DNA of 64,000 nucleotides from Hyphomicrobiaceae bacterium. GTDB lineage: Bacteria > Pseudomonadota > Alphaproteobacteria > Rhizobiales > Hyphomicrobiaceae. The DNA lies in NCBI GenBank assembly GCA_020442165.1, contig JAGRKV010000029.1, positions 1 through 64,000 on the forward strand. The letters run 5' to 3'. Made by a program: the position numbers and the translations under genes. Numbering within the stretch: the first letter of the stretch is position 1; each line of letters begins with the position of its first letter. The notes under the pieces were generated by a model that searched no databases, had not been told where the DNA came from, and saw nothing but the letters and a program-made list of their open reading frames with translations. This document shows positions 35,704-45,096 of the stretch, piece after piece.

Positions 35704-38700
35704 TTGACTGAAATCACCGCCATCGAGATCGGCAAGCCGCTGAACTGGCAGGACTTTCAGCGGAACTGCGTGCATTTGTTCCGCCGCGATCTGGGTGACC
35801 GACATGTGCAGGAATGGGGTCGCGAGGGCCAGAAGCAGAACGGGATAGACCTCCACGGATATCGGGATGGCGACACCACAAAGCCTGTCGGCATCCAGTG
35901 CCGCCGGGTCAAGGAGCCGCTGACCGAGCAGGCGATGCGTGAGGATGCGGAAGCGGCTCGCGCGATCAAGCCGGCCCTTACCGAACTGATTTTCGCGGCG
36001 ACGACGGAGCGCGATGTCAAAGCGCAGACTGCCGCTGCCAACCTTACCGCCGAGCTGCGGGCGAGTGGATGGCCGTGCCGGGTCGTGGTGATGAGCTGGC
36101 CCGACCTCTGTCAGGAGATCGTGAAGTACGACGACGTGCTGGCGTTGTTTCAGCCCAGCGGGAAGGTACTGCAACAACCGATCATCGAGGCCGTGCAGGA
36201 AGAGGGGCGGGCAGTTCAGGCACGCTTCGATCAGCAGGGTATGGAGCTGCGCGACATCCGGGACCTGCTCGTCCGCTCGCAACGCAGTGTGACCGAGGAG
36301 TATGACCGCGATCTTGAACCCGAAGCGCACCACGAGCCGGTTGGTCTGCACAAGGAAATCTCGCAGATCCGCCGGTTCATCCAGAGGGGCCGCACGGGCG
36401 CGGCAGGCGAGGAGCTGGAAGCGCTGTTGAAGCGCGAGCCTACGATACCACCATATGCGCGCTATCGGGTTCTTTCGAATCTGGCGGCGGTCAACTTTGC
36501 GGCCAATCGCTACGACCGGGCACTTGCCTATGCGCGCGAGGCATTGGCGCTGCGACCAGACGATCCCAAGGCGCAAACCAACCTGGCCTATGCCGAGCTG
36601 TCTTCAGGCGACCGTGAGGCGGCGGCGAAGCGCGCGGGCGATGTGCTTGCAAACCATCCGGCCAACGGGCCGGCAGCGAGTGCGCTGCTTCAGGCGAGGA
36701 TGCGGGACAGGAGCCTGGCTGATCCGTATTCGTTGGTGCCGGCCGCAGCGCACGATACGGTCGAGTTCAAGATCGGTGCGATTGTGTTTCTGCGCCAGCG
36801 GGACGACGTGTCATGGCGTGCGATGGCGGCTGAAGCGGCGGTGGCGCACGCCGATAACGATGTCCTGCAGCGGTTTGCTGCCGAGGCGAAGCTCGAGCCG
36901 ATCCTGATTGACCCGGCTGTGATTTTGGGAAAGCCGATCGATCCTGCGACCCGGCAGACGGCAATCGCATGTGCGGTGACGTTGCGTAAGCTGTGGTCGA
37001 AGGAGATCGCGGCTGAGGATGTCAACGCCGATGAGACGATTCCACTCGCGTGCAATCTGGCCTCGGCGCTGCGCTTTGCCGGCGACGATGCGGCGGCCGC
37101 TGATGTGCTCGACCATACGATCGCGAAGGCAGGACGCGACACGGTTCTGGTCCGTGCCCGTGCGATCTTGCACTTGCATGCCGACGAGGACGAGAAGGCG
37201 ACGGCATTGCTCGACGGTGCCGAAGTGGATGCTGAGCTGCAGCTGTTCGCCGCGCAGGTCGTAGCCGGACGCAATCCAGCCAAGGCTCTGGAGCGGCTGT
37301 CCCAAATCGATCCCGATGGTTTGCCGGTGAACCTGCGACCGGTAATGACGGAGGTGCGAGCCGAAATCGCGATCGCGATGGGCGATGCTGCAGCATTGCG
37401 GCAGGCCCTTGCGCCCTTGGCGGCGAGCGATGATTCGGCCGTGACCCTGCAGCTGCTGATGGCGCGCGGGCGCGAGAAAGGGCTGCTTGCAAGCGACAGC
37501 AGACAAGCGAAGCTGCCACTCGCTGCCGACGAAGAAGAGCGCGGCGACGATGACGATGGCGAACTACCCGATGAGAGAACTCTGGCGCCGCATGTGCGAG
37601 AGCTTGTCCGGTTCGTCCGGGAGAAGGAACCGGCTCTCGAATTCGCGGATCGCGTCATGCTCGGCCAGTATCTGGAGCGTCATGGCGCGCCTGAAACGGC
37701 TTCTGATGTTTTGCACGGCCGTGTTGCCACGGATCGGGATACGGCGGGTTTACGCACCTATTTGATGGCGAGCATTGCGGCTGGCCTTGCGTCTCGATCC
37801 AAGGCTGTTTTGGATGCGCTGCCGGCAGAGGTGGCAGCCGTCCCATTCTTCGTGCGGGCAGCGGCTACGCATCATTGGAACGTCGGCGATGCCGCCAAAG
37901 CAGCGCCGCTCATCGAACGATTGCATCTGGCGGAACCCGACCGGCTGCACTGGTTTGATTGGCATCTTCAGGCCTTGCTGAGACAGGGCGACGAGGCGCG
38001 GGTGCGGAAGCTCCTGAGCGAGCCGGTCGAGGAGCGGCTCAAGGGCAGCATTGGCGAGCGGGCACGGCTCGCGCGGGCGCTGAGCGCGTTCGGATTCGTC
38101 GAGCGCGCGCTGAAGCTTTCCTACCGCGATTTCGCGGCCAATCGCGGGGTGCCTGCTGCCTGGATGAGCTTCATGTCGGTGATGCTGCTCGCAGGCAAAT
38201 CCGAGGACATGGGTTTGCTTTCGCCGGTCATCACTGGCGACCATGCATTCGCGGTGCGCTTTCCGGACGGCATCGAGAGACGGTATCTGATCGAAACCGA
38301 GGAGGCGGTGCGGCACGTCGAGCCGGATGCGCTTCCGCCTGACCATCAAATCGCACAGGCTGTCCTCGGCAAACAGCCACACGACAAAGTGCATTGGCCG
38401 GATGGCAGTACGGTCGAGATCACGGCGGCGAAGCACAAGTATCTCGACGCGTTCCATGCGGCCTTGGCGCGATACAACGAGCGGTTTCCTGCGGCGACAG
38501 GCCTGAAGCAGGTCAAGGTCACGCTCGAAGGCGAGAATGCGTTCGAGGAGATCACCGCCGAGGTCAGGGCGCGTGCCGAATACGTGCAGAGCCAGACCGA
38601 GAGCTACGCCGAAGGAAAAATGTCGCTTGCGATGCTCGCCTTCATGACGGGTATCAGTTCTATCGACGTGATGGTGGGGCTTGCGGAGGTCGGGACACCT

Positions 38701-39699
38701 TACCGGGTAGCTATCGGACTGGAGCAAGAAAGGATCGACGCTTTCAGCGCGATCGCAGCCAACGATCGGCGCGGATGTGTGGTCGATGGGGCGACGTTGC
38801 ATTGCATCCGGCGGCTAGGGCTTGAGAGTGCCGTCGAGGCAATCTGCGGAAAGATCGGTATCGCGCAGGCGACGGCAGACCACTACAGCGAGCGTCTGCA
38901 AGCGCTCGACATGCTCGGAACCGGCAACGGCGGCACCATGGGATACCGCGACGGCCGGCTGCATTTCGTCGAGCGGAATGCGGACGAGACGGCGCGGACC
39001 CGGGCGCTGATCGAAGGCGATATCGCATGGCTGCGTGCGAGCGCCGACGTCGTTCCGGCCGTGCCGATGCAGGACCCGCCTGCGTTCATGCGGCGGCTCG
39101 GCATGATTAAGGGGGCCAGATTCTTCGATGAGATTTATGCCGCGAGCGGTTCGGGTCGCATGCTGCTCGTCGATGATCTGTTCACACGGCAGGCCGCAGG
39201 ACAACTCGGCGTGAAAGGAGTCTGGCTTCAGCCTGTCCTTATGAAGGCGCGCGACAGGAAGCTCTTGTCGGTGACGGACTACGCCAAGGCGATCACTGAT
39301 CTCATCGATGCCGGGCAGACCTTCATATCGGTCGATCCGCAAACGCTGATGGCGGCGCGCCGCTTGGATCGCGAGGCTGGCGGCGTGAATTCCGGTCGAC
39401 GCATTAGGATTGCGGTACGGTCGCTTGGCGGCCGCCATGCGGATATCAACTCGCATTGCGGTGTTGCGATCGCCTTCCTGCGGAGCCTCTGGTCGGCGAA
39501 TAGTCTTGAACTTTCCGATTATGTGGCAACCTCGGAGCTGCTGCGGGCGTTGCAGCGTGAACGGACGGGTGACTACCAGGGCATTCTCACAGTGCTGGAT
39601 CACCACGTCGATCGGCGTGCGTTCAGGGTCTATCTGCGCGAGTGGGCCAAAGGTCACTTTCTGCGATGGCCGGTCGATGATCCCGAACCAAGTCAGTGA
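35704..39699 (+). CDS. REase-TPR-GreAB-C-PIN fusion protein (candidate immunity effector)
   Basis: A 1331-residue multidomain protein with a TTG start (35704). Residues about 10-140 are a restriction-endonuclease-like domain: G47-I-D49 and Q65-C66-R67, where the family usually has Gln-Cys-Lys. Residues about 250-320 are classic TPR repeats (NRYDRALAYAREALALRPDD), followed by a long helical TPR-like solenoid to about 840. Around 850-900 is a GreA/GreB C-terminal-like domain (DALPPDHQIAQAVLGK). The C-terminus from about 1150 is PIN-like, starting LLVDD (D1157/D1158). This matches the TPR-GreAB-C-PIN conflict system predicted by Aravind and colleagues: the Gre part would sense stalled transcription and the PIN domain would cut RNA. 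Whether the nuclease residues are functional is uncertain. Confidence 0.75.
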   Translation: MTEITAIEIGKPLNWQDFQRNCVHLFRRDLGDRHVQEWGREGQKQNGIDLHGYRDGDTTKPVGIQCRRVKEPLTEQAMREDAEAARAIKPALTELIFAATTERDVKAQTAAANLTAELRASGWPCRVVVMSWPDLCQEIVKYDDVLALFQPSGKVLQQPIIEAVQEEGRAVQARFDQQGMELRDIRDLLVRSQRSVTEEYDRDLEPEAHHEPVGLHKEISQIRRFIQRGRTGAAGEELEALLKREPTIPPYARYRVLSNLAAVNFAANRYDRALAYAREALALRPDDPKAQTNLAYAELSSGDREAAAKRAGDVLANHPANGPAASALLQARMRDRSLADPYSLVPAAAHDTVEFKIGAIVFLRQRDDVSWRAMAAEAAVAHADNDVLQRFAAEAKLEPILIDPAVILGKPIDPATRQTAIACAVTLRKLWSKEIAAEDVNADETIPLACNLASALRFAGDDAAAADVLDHTIAKAGRDTVLVRARAILHLHADEDEKATALLDGAEVDAELQLFAAQVVAGRNPAKALERLSQIDPDGLPVNLRPVMTEVRAEIAIAMGDAAALRQALAPLAASDDSAVTLQLLMARGREKGLLASDSRQAKLPLAADEEERGDDDDGELPDERTLAPHVRELVRFVREKEPALEFADRVMLGQYLERHGAPETASDVLHGRVATDRDTAGLRTYLMASIAAGLASRSKAVLDALPAEVAAVPFFVRAAATHHWNVGDAAKAAPLIERLHLAEPDRLHWFDWHLQALLRQGDEARVRKLLSEPVEERLKGSIGERARLARALSAFGFVERALKLSYRDFAANRGVPAAWMSFMSVMLLAGKSEDMGLLSPVITGDHAFAVRFPDGIERRYLIETEEAVRHVEPDALPPDHQIAQAVLGKQPHDKVHWPDGSTVEITAAKHKYLDAFHAALARYNERFPAATGLKQVKVTLEGENAFEEITAEVRARAEYVQSQTESYAEGKMSLAMLAFMTGISSIDVMVGLAEVGTPYRVAIGLEQERIDAFSAIAANDRRGCVVDGATLHCIRRLGLESAVEAICGKIGIAQATADHYSERLQALDMLGTGNGGTMGYRDGRLHFVERNADETARTRALIEGDIAWLRASADVVPAVPMQDPPAFMRRLGMIKGARFFDEIYAASGSGRMLLVDDLFTRQAAGQLGVKGVWLQPVLMKARDRKLLSVTDYAKAITDLIDAGQTFISVDPQTLMAARRLDREAGGVNSGRRIRIAVRSLGGRHADINSHCGVAIAFLRSLWSANSLELSDYVATSELLRALQRERTGDYQGILTVLDHHVDRRAFRVYLREWAKGHFLRWPVDDPEPSQ

Positions 39700-39913
39700 C
39701 AAGGAAAGTGTGGTCGACGGTCTTGTTGCAGCCCCCCTGTTGCGCTCGCTCATCGCAACAGACCCGCGCGTCGTCGCTCTTTCGTTCGGGCCGAAAAAAC
39801 TCTTCACGTTCAACTTCGTCTGGCGAGACGACCACCTGCTGGCTCGCGTAAGCCGCGCGCACGTCGAGGACGCTCGAAAACAGTACGCGCGATGCGTACA
39901 ACCCAAGGCTTAA
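39677..39913 (+). CDS. small protein overlapping the fusion gene, unknown function
   Basis: A 78-residue protein in another frame whose ATG (39677) lies 23 bases inside the end of the large fusion gene, implying translational coupling. Its sequence looks genuine: LVAAPLLRSLIATDPRVVAL, then FGPKKLFTFNFVWRDDHLLA and a basic C-terminal helix (RVSRAHVEDARKQYARC). I recognise no family. It could be an antidote or co-factor of the PIN-containing protein; that is only a contextual guess. Confidence 0.5.
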   Translation: MIPNQVSDKESVVDGLVAAPLLRSLIATDPRVVALSFGPKKLFTFNFVWRDDHLLARVSRAHVEDARKQYARCVQPKA

Positions 39914-40211
39914 GCATTGGCACATACGTCCGGTTTCGGATGGCTTCCGACAGCGCCATGGACGATCGTGACGGCGCGCCGCTCCTGCTTACGGAAGTCG
40001 GCTATCTCTGCCAAGCCACCACCGGTGGCGGGCCTCCGAAGCTCACTTTCGAACCGGTCTCAGTGAGGCTGCGCACGCGGTCTCTGCGGCGGGGCGGCGG
40101 TCAGCGCGCGGAAAGGGAATTTCGAGGCCAGAGACTTCGGGTGCGTAGGCGTGCTACGGGGCGCCAATCTCGGCCTAGAGACGGGTATGTGGTGGGCTGG
40201 CCGGCCGGCAA
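39914..40211. other. intergenic region at the right edge of the island
   Basis: No gene recognised. A long plus-strand open frame here runs on through the antisense of the tRNA and is spurious. I found no duplicate of the tRNA 3' end that would mark an attachment site. Confidence 0.5.
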
Positions 40212-40234
40212 CCTCGTGAGTTCACGAGGGTTTT
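40212..40234 (+). terminator. hairpin with T-run, possible plus-strand terminator
   Basis: CCTCGTGA and TCACGAGG form an eight-base-pair stem around two bases (40212-40229), followed by GTTTTC. It faces rightward transcription out of the island and lies 41 bases before the tRNA 3' end on the opposite strand. Confidence 0.4.
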
Positions 40235-40274
40235 CGCAAAGCAGCCGGAAAACGGCATATCGACCGAAACTGCT

Positions 40275-40350
<76 letters not shown>

Positions 40351-40495
40351 AGACCTGGGTTGGGATGACCGGCCGGCGGACCGCCCGATCAGGCCGCTTG
40401 CATAGGGCGTTCGACCCCAAACTGCAAGCGGGAATTTGGCAACGATCGCGCGACACCTGCGCCAACAGGAAGCCTCATGCGGCTCCTGCGCCGCC

Positions 40496-40861
40496 TCAAG
40501 TCTCGTCAGCCTCGCCGCTGCGGCCACCAACGATATTGGTCATATCGCCGCCGTCCTCTTCCTCGTCCTCCAGGAAGGTGTCGTCGGCTTCGTCCTCGAC
40601 CGCATCATCGTCCGTCTCGATGTCCTCGATCTCGTCCTCGGCGTCGGCGACCGCATCTTCGTCCTTCACCGCCTCTTTCTTGACCTTGCGCTGCGCCTTT
40701 TCCTCGTCCTTGAACAGGACGCCGACCGGACCGGAAGCGATCACATAGATCGAGCCGCAGATCGGACACGCGATGGGATCGCGGTTGAGGTCATAGAAGC
40801 GGGCGCCGCATTCGTCGCTCTGGCACGTGCGCTTGGTGCCACGCGCTTGCTTTGTCGCCAT
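40496..40861 (-). CDS. FYDLN_acid zinc-ribbon protein (TIGR02300 family)
   Basis: A 121-residue protein typical of alphaproteobacteria. The N-terminal zinc ribbon (C-x4-C then C-x2-C, about residues 13-35) contains the name-giving ARFYDLNRDP. The C-terminal half is almost entirely Asp and Glu, an acidic disordered tail. Function is not established; the ribbon plus acid tail suggests interaction with nucleic acid or the transcription machinery. It is divergent from aroA across a 265-base spacer, a conserved arrangement in this group, and is a good marker for the return to core chromosome. Confidence 0.92.
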   Translation of the reverse strand: MATKQARGTKRTCQSDECGARFYDLNRDPIACPICGSIYVIASGPVGVLFKDEEKAQRKVKKEAVKDEDAVADAEDEIEDIETDDDAVEDEADDTFLEDEEEDGGDMTNIVGGRSGEADET

Positions 40862-41099
40862 GGAGTCTGCCCCGGAGTTTCAAGAAAATTGAGCGAGCGG
40901 TCTGCCACACACCCACCAGCTTGTCAAAATGTAATCGGGCGGATACCGCCAGACAGCCGTCATGCCATTGGGCCTCAAGGCCTTTCCGGCCGGTCCCGCC
41001 ATCCGCCATTGACAGGCCCCCGTCGTCTCGGCTCAATGCCCGCCATTCCAGCCAGCTACGGTCCGCAAAACGGCACTTCCGCACGGCGGCCCGCCTTGA

Positions 41100-42455
<1,356 letters not shown>

Positions 42456-42839
42456 TTTGGACCGTCGGCACGGGCTCGAAATCAGAGCGCTTTGGCAGGC
42501 CGAATCCAACGCATTCCGCACTAGCTTTGGGTTCCATAGAAGACTTCGCCAGACGTGGTCTGGCGGGCGAGAAAAGTCAGTGGTGGGCCCTTCGGCTCAT
42601 GGCCGGGCGCCAATTTGCTAATCCGCTGAATTGTCCAGGCAATCACAATCGCAGCATCGGGCAGCGAGCAAGCCACACACATCCTTCCGAACAAATTTGC
42701 AACACCCAAAATCTGCACTTGGTGGAGAGCGATTTAGTACGCCCAGCCAGTCGATTATGTGTTCACACGGATGTTCTGTGGAAAGGTATCGCCACAGCCA
42801 CGGGTGGCCCAAAAGCGGCACAATTATGGCGATTGAGTC
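42456..42839. other. intergenic region downstream of aroA
   Basis: No gene recognised in about 380 bases. An eight-base-pair hairpin, CGCCAGAC-gtg-GTCTGGCG (42547-42565), may terminate aroA, though it has no T-run. A GANTC (CcrM-type methylation) site, GAGTC, is at 42836-42840 just before the DnaA boxes. Confidence 0.45.
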
Positions 42840-42870
42840 TTATCCACAACCTATAAACAGGTTATCCACA
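42840..42870 (+). promoter_or_regulatory. two perfect DnaA boxes in tandem
   Basis: TTATCCACA occurs at 42840-42848 and again at 42862-42870, same orientation, 22 bases apart, separated by an AT-rich CCTATAAACAGG. Both match the consensus DnaA 9-mer exactly. They end 70 bases before the outer-membrane protein start. They could be a DnaA-controlled promoter, a titration site or the edge of a replication origin; only two boxes argues against a full oriC. Confidence 0.65.
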
Positions 42871-42939
42871 AATGGTGGGAATGAGACATTGCGCCCTCGC
42901 TCAAGTTGTGTCTGCGGGCTGTAGGGGATGGAGAGTAGT

Positions 42940-43812
42940 ATGTTGCGTTCATTTGGCGTTTCTGTTGCATCTGCATTTGCACTGACAGCTATGACCATCG
43001 CCGCGACCGCGGGTGACATGGGTGGAAGCCTGAAGGACACTCCGCCTGAACCAGAGGTCTATCAGTGGAACGGCCTGTCCCTGGCCGTCGGCATCGGTGC
43101 CGGGCGCTTCGATTACGACATTGGTGCCCATGGCTGCATGGAGCGGAACCACTACATCTATAAGGAAATCAGCGTCTACTCAGTCGAAACCGAGGACAAA
43201 TCAGACTGCTATGGCCACCAAAAGGACGCGGCATTTTCCAACGATGAGTGGGATGTTTTTGGCACGCTGCAGATCGGCTACGACAGGCTGATTTCTGATC
43301 GCATCCTGATCGGCGCTTTCGCCGATATTGATTTCTATGTTGATGCCGACAATGCATTCTCCGAGAAGTTGGGTGACAGGAAGCGTCGTGGCCCGTCGAT
43401 CCAAGGCAATCTCGGACTGGACAACGTCTGGAGCATCGGCGGCAAGCTCGGGTTTCTGGTCACGCCGCGCGTCGCGCTCTACGGCATCGGCGGTTACACC
43501 GAAGCGCGTGTCGACGGTTCGGTCACGGCAGAATTCCGCGGCATGACAGCGACAGCCTCGATCGACGACAAGTTGCGCGGCTGGTTCATCGGTGCCGGCG
43601 CCGACTTCAAGCTCCGCAAGGACGTAGCCTTGAGGCTCGAATACCGCTACGCCGACTACAATGGGAGCAACTTCCTGAAATCAGAAACCTACGGCGATTA
43701 CTGCCCCACCGAAGTGTCAGTGAAGGGTGATCTCGACGCCCAGCTTCACTCAGTCCGCGCCGCCCTCGTATTCAAGCTGGGCGACCACGAGCGTCACGAA
43801 CCTCTAAAATAA
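42940..43812 (+). CDS. outer-membrane beta-barrel protein (Omp25/31-like)
   Basis: A 290-residue exported protein. The signal peptide covers about residues 1-25 (MLRSFGVSVASAFALTAMTI). Alternating barrel strands follow, with typical pieces such as GTLQIGYDRLISDRILIGAF, SIGGKLGFLVTPRVALYGIG and VALRLEYRYADY. This is the rhizobial outer-membrane family with an OmpA-like eight-strand barrel. ATG at 42940 is preferred because GGAGAG lies seven bases upstream; an ATG 12 bases earlier has no such site. The C-terminus extends past the last strand with a polar tail. Two DnaA boxes lie in its promoter region. Confidence 0.85.
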   Translation: MLRSFGVSVASAFALTAMTIAATAGDMGGSLKDTPPEPEVYQWNGLSLAVGIGAGRFDYDIGAHGCMERNHYIYKEISVYSVETEDKSDCYGHQKDAAFSNDEWDVFGTLQIGYDRLISDRILIGAFADIDFYVDADNAFSEKLGDRKRRGPSIQGNLGLDNVWSIGGKLGFLVTPRVALYGIGGYTEARVDGSVTAEFRGMTATASIDDKLRGWFIGAGADFKLRKDVALRLEYRYADYNGSNFLKSETYGDYCPTEVSVKGDLDAQLHSVRAALVFKLGDHERHEPLK

Positions 43813-43846
43813 GCCAAGGCCCACCCAGGCATGTTGTTGCAGCTGC

Positions 43847-43874
43847 GCCCCGCGATGCGGGGCACAGTTTTGTT
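43847..43874 (+). terminator. Rho-independent terminator after the outer-membrane protein
   Basis: GCCCCGC-gat-GCGGGGC makes a perfect seven-base-pair GC stem (43847-43863), followed by ACAGTTTTGTTT. It lies 34 bases after the stop codon. Confidence 0.85.
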
Positions 43875-43958
43875 TCGCAGGCCTCGTCGATGTTGAAGAA
43901 TCGCTGCTCGTTCGCTGCAGGCATTGAGCCGATAGCCGACACGCAACGCGGAGCACAT

Positions 43959-44774
43959 CTACCCGCACTCAGCCATCGACTTGTAGGGACTGGCTGCCGT
44001 CGCGCGGTTTGCAACAGGCTCGCCCTCGTGGAACTGCCACAGCGTTCCAGGCGCCATGGTTTCCCAGCGCTCGTTGTCGGTCAACGGCTGCGTTGCGATG
44101 ACGGCAACGCGATCATTGGGCGTCGTCACCTGCGCGAAATCCACCGTCACGTCTTCATCCGTGAGATGCGCCTGGCAGAACGGCGCGCGCCTGATGATGT
44201 ACGCCAACTCCGTCGAACAATGAGCGAAAAGGCACGATCCGTTCGACAGCAGGAAATTGAAGATCCCTGTCGGCGCCAGGAGCATGGTCAACGCATGCAC
44301 AGCCTCGAACAAGGCCTCGCGAGTCGGCGGCGTTGCGCCAAACTTGTGTTTCAACTCCTGCATGTACCAGCAGAAGATCAACTCGCTGTCGGTATTTCCG
44401 ACCGGCGTGAAGCTGCCGTCGAGATCCGGCCTGAACTGCGGCAGATGTCCGTTGTGCGCGAAAATCCAGTACCGCCCCCACATCTCGCGCATGAAGGGAT
44501 GCGTGTTTTCCAGCGACGTCGGCCCCAGGGTCGATTTGCGGATATGCGCAACCACATTGAGCGATTTGATCGGATAGCTGCGCACCAGTTCCGCAATCTG
44601 CGACTGCGCCGACGGCGCTGGATCGAGGAACATCCTGACGCCTCTGCCCTCGAAGAAGGCGATGCCCCAGCCGTCGGAATGATGATCCGTGCCGCCGCCC
44701 CGCTGCCGGAACCCGGTGAATGAAAAACAGATATCGGTCGGCACATTGCAGTTCATGCCGAGCAGCTGGCACAT
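43959..44774 (-). CDS. class II glutamine amidotransferase (YafJ/EgtC-like)
   Basis: A 271-residue Ntn-hydrolase. The nucleophile is Cys2, exposed after Met removal (MCQLLGMNC). Further family segments are GGGTDHHSDGWGIAF, VVAHIRKSTLG and IFAHNGHLPQF, then GNTDSELIFCW. It hydrolyses glutamine or a gamma-glutamyl bond; in other bacteria close relatives act in ergothioneine synthesis (EgtC) or have no known substrate (YafJ). No synthase domain is fused and no egt genes are nearby, so the physiological substrate is open. Confidence 0.88.
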   Translation of the reverse strand: MCQLLGMNCNVPTDICFSFTGFRQRGGGTDHHSDGWGIAFFEGRGVRMFLDPAPSAQSQIAELVRSYPIKSLNVVAHIRKSTLGPTSLENTHPFMREMWGRYWIFAHNGHLPQFRPDLDGSFTPVGNTDSELIFCWYMQELKHKFGATPPTREALFEAVHALTMLLAPTGIFNFLLSNGSCLFAHCSTELAYIIRRAPFCQAHLTDEDVTVDFAQVTTPNDRVAVIATQPLTDNERWETMAPGTLWQFHEGEPVANRATAASPYKSMAECG

Positions 44775-44809
44775 GGTCGGGCTCTCGAAGGCATCCAGGC
44801 GTAATGTTA

Positions 44810-44857
44810 GAGCATGTTTAGCTGAAGTGTGAACGGTTCAGCGTGAAAAACATGCTC
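44810..44857. repeat. REP-like palindromic repeat, copy 1
   Basis: The outer arms GAGCATGTTT and AACATGCTC are complementary, around a core with AGCTGAAGTGTGAACGG and CAGCGTGAAA. Nearly identical copies lie at 44869-44914 and 63012-63060. The family is dispersed and intergenic. Confidence 0.8.
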
Positions 44858-44868
44858 AAGGCAACGAC

Positions 44869-44914
44869 AGCATGTTTAGCTGAAGTGTGAACGGCTGAGC
44901 GTGAAAAACATGCT
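44869..44914. repeat. REP-like palindromic repeat, copy 2
   Basis: It lies 11 bases after copy 1 in the same orientation and differs mainly at one core base (CGGCTGAGC for CGGTTCAGC). The pair sits between the amidotransferase promoter side and the FkbM-type gene's terminator. Apart from the pair, 44915-45070 holds nothing recognisable. Confidence 0.8.
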
Positions 44915-45070
44915 GAATGCAATGGAGTAGAGGGGAGCGACTTCACAAAGCGATCTGGCGGGGATTCGCTTCGGCAGCCACGTCGCAAGGCTCAATGCTC
45001 GACCAGCCCGACTGGCGCTCGCCCGCAACCGCCGTCAGGACGTCAACCAGCGGCCAACCTGCATCGTGTG

Positions 45071-45096
45071 AAAAGACTGAGCGGCGGATGCTCAGC
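45071..45096 (-). terminator. terminator of the FkbM-type gene, overlapping its stop
   Basis: On the minus strand GGCTGAGC-atccgcc-GCTCAGTC forms a stem and is followed by TTTTC. The stop codon of the methyltransferase gene (45092-45094) is part of the ascending arm. Confidence 0.65.

Noticed and set aside
42456..42939. Chromosomal replication origin
   Set aside because: Only two consensus DnaA boxes, no long AT-rich unwinding region and no origin-linked genes; kept as a regulatory site only.
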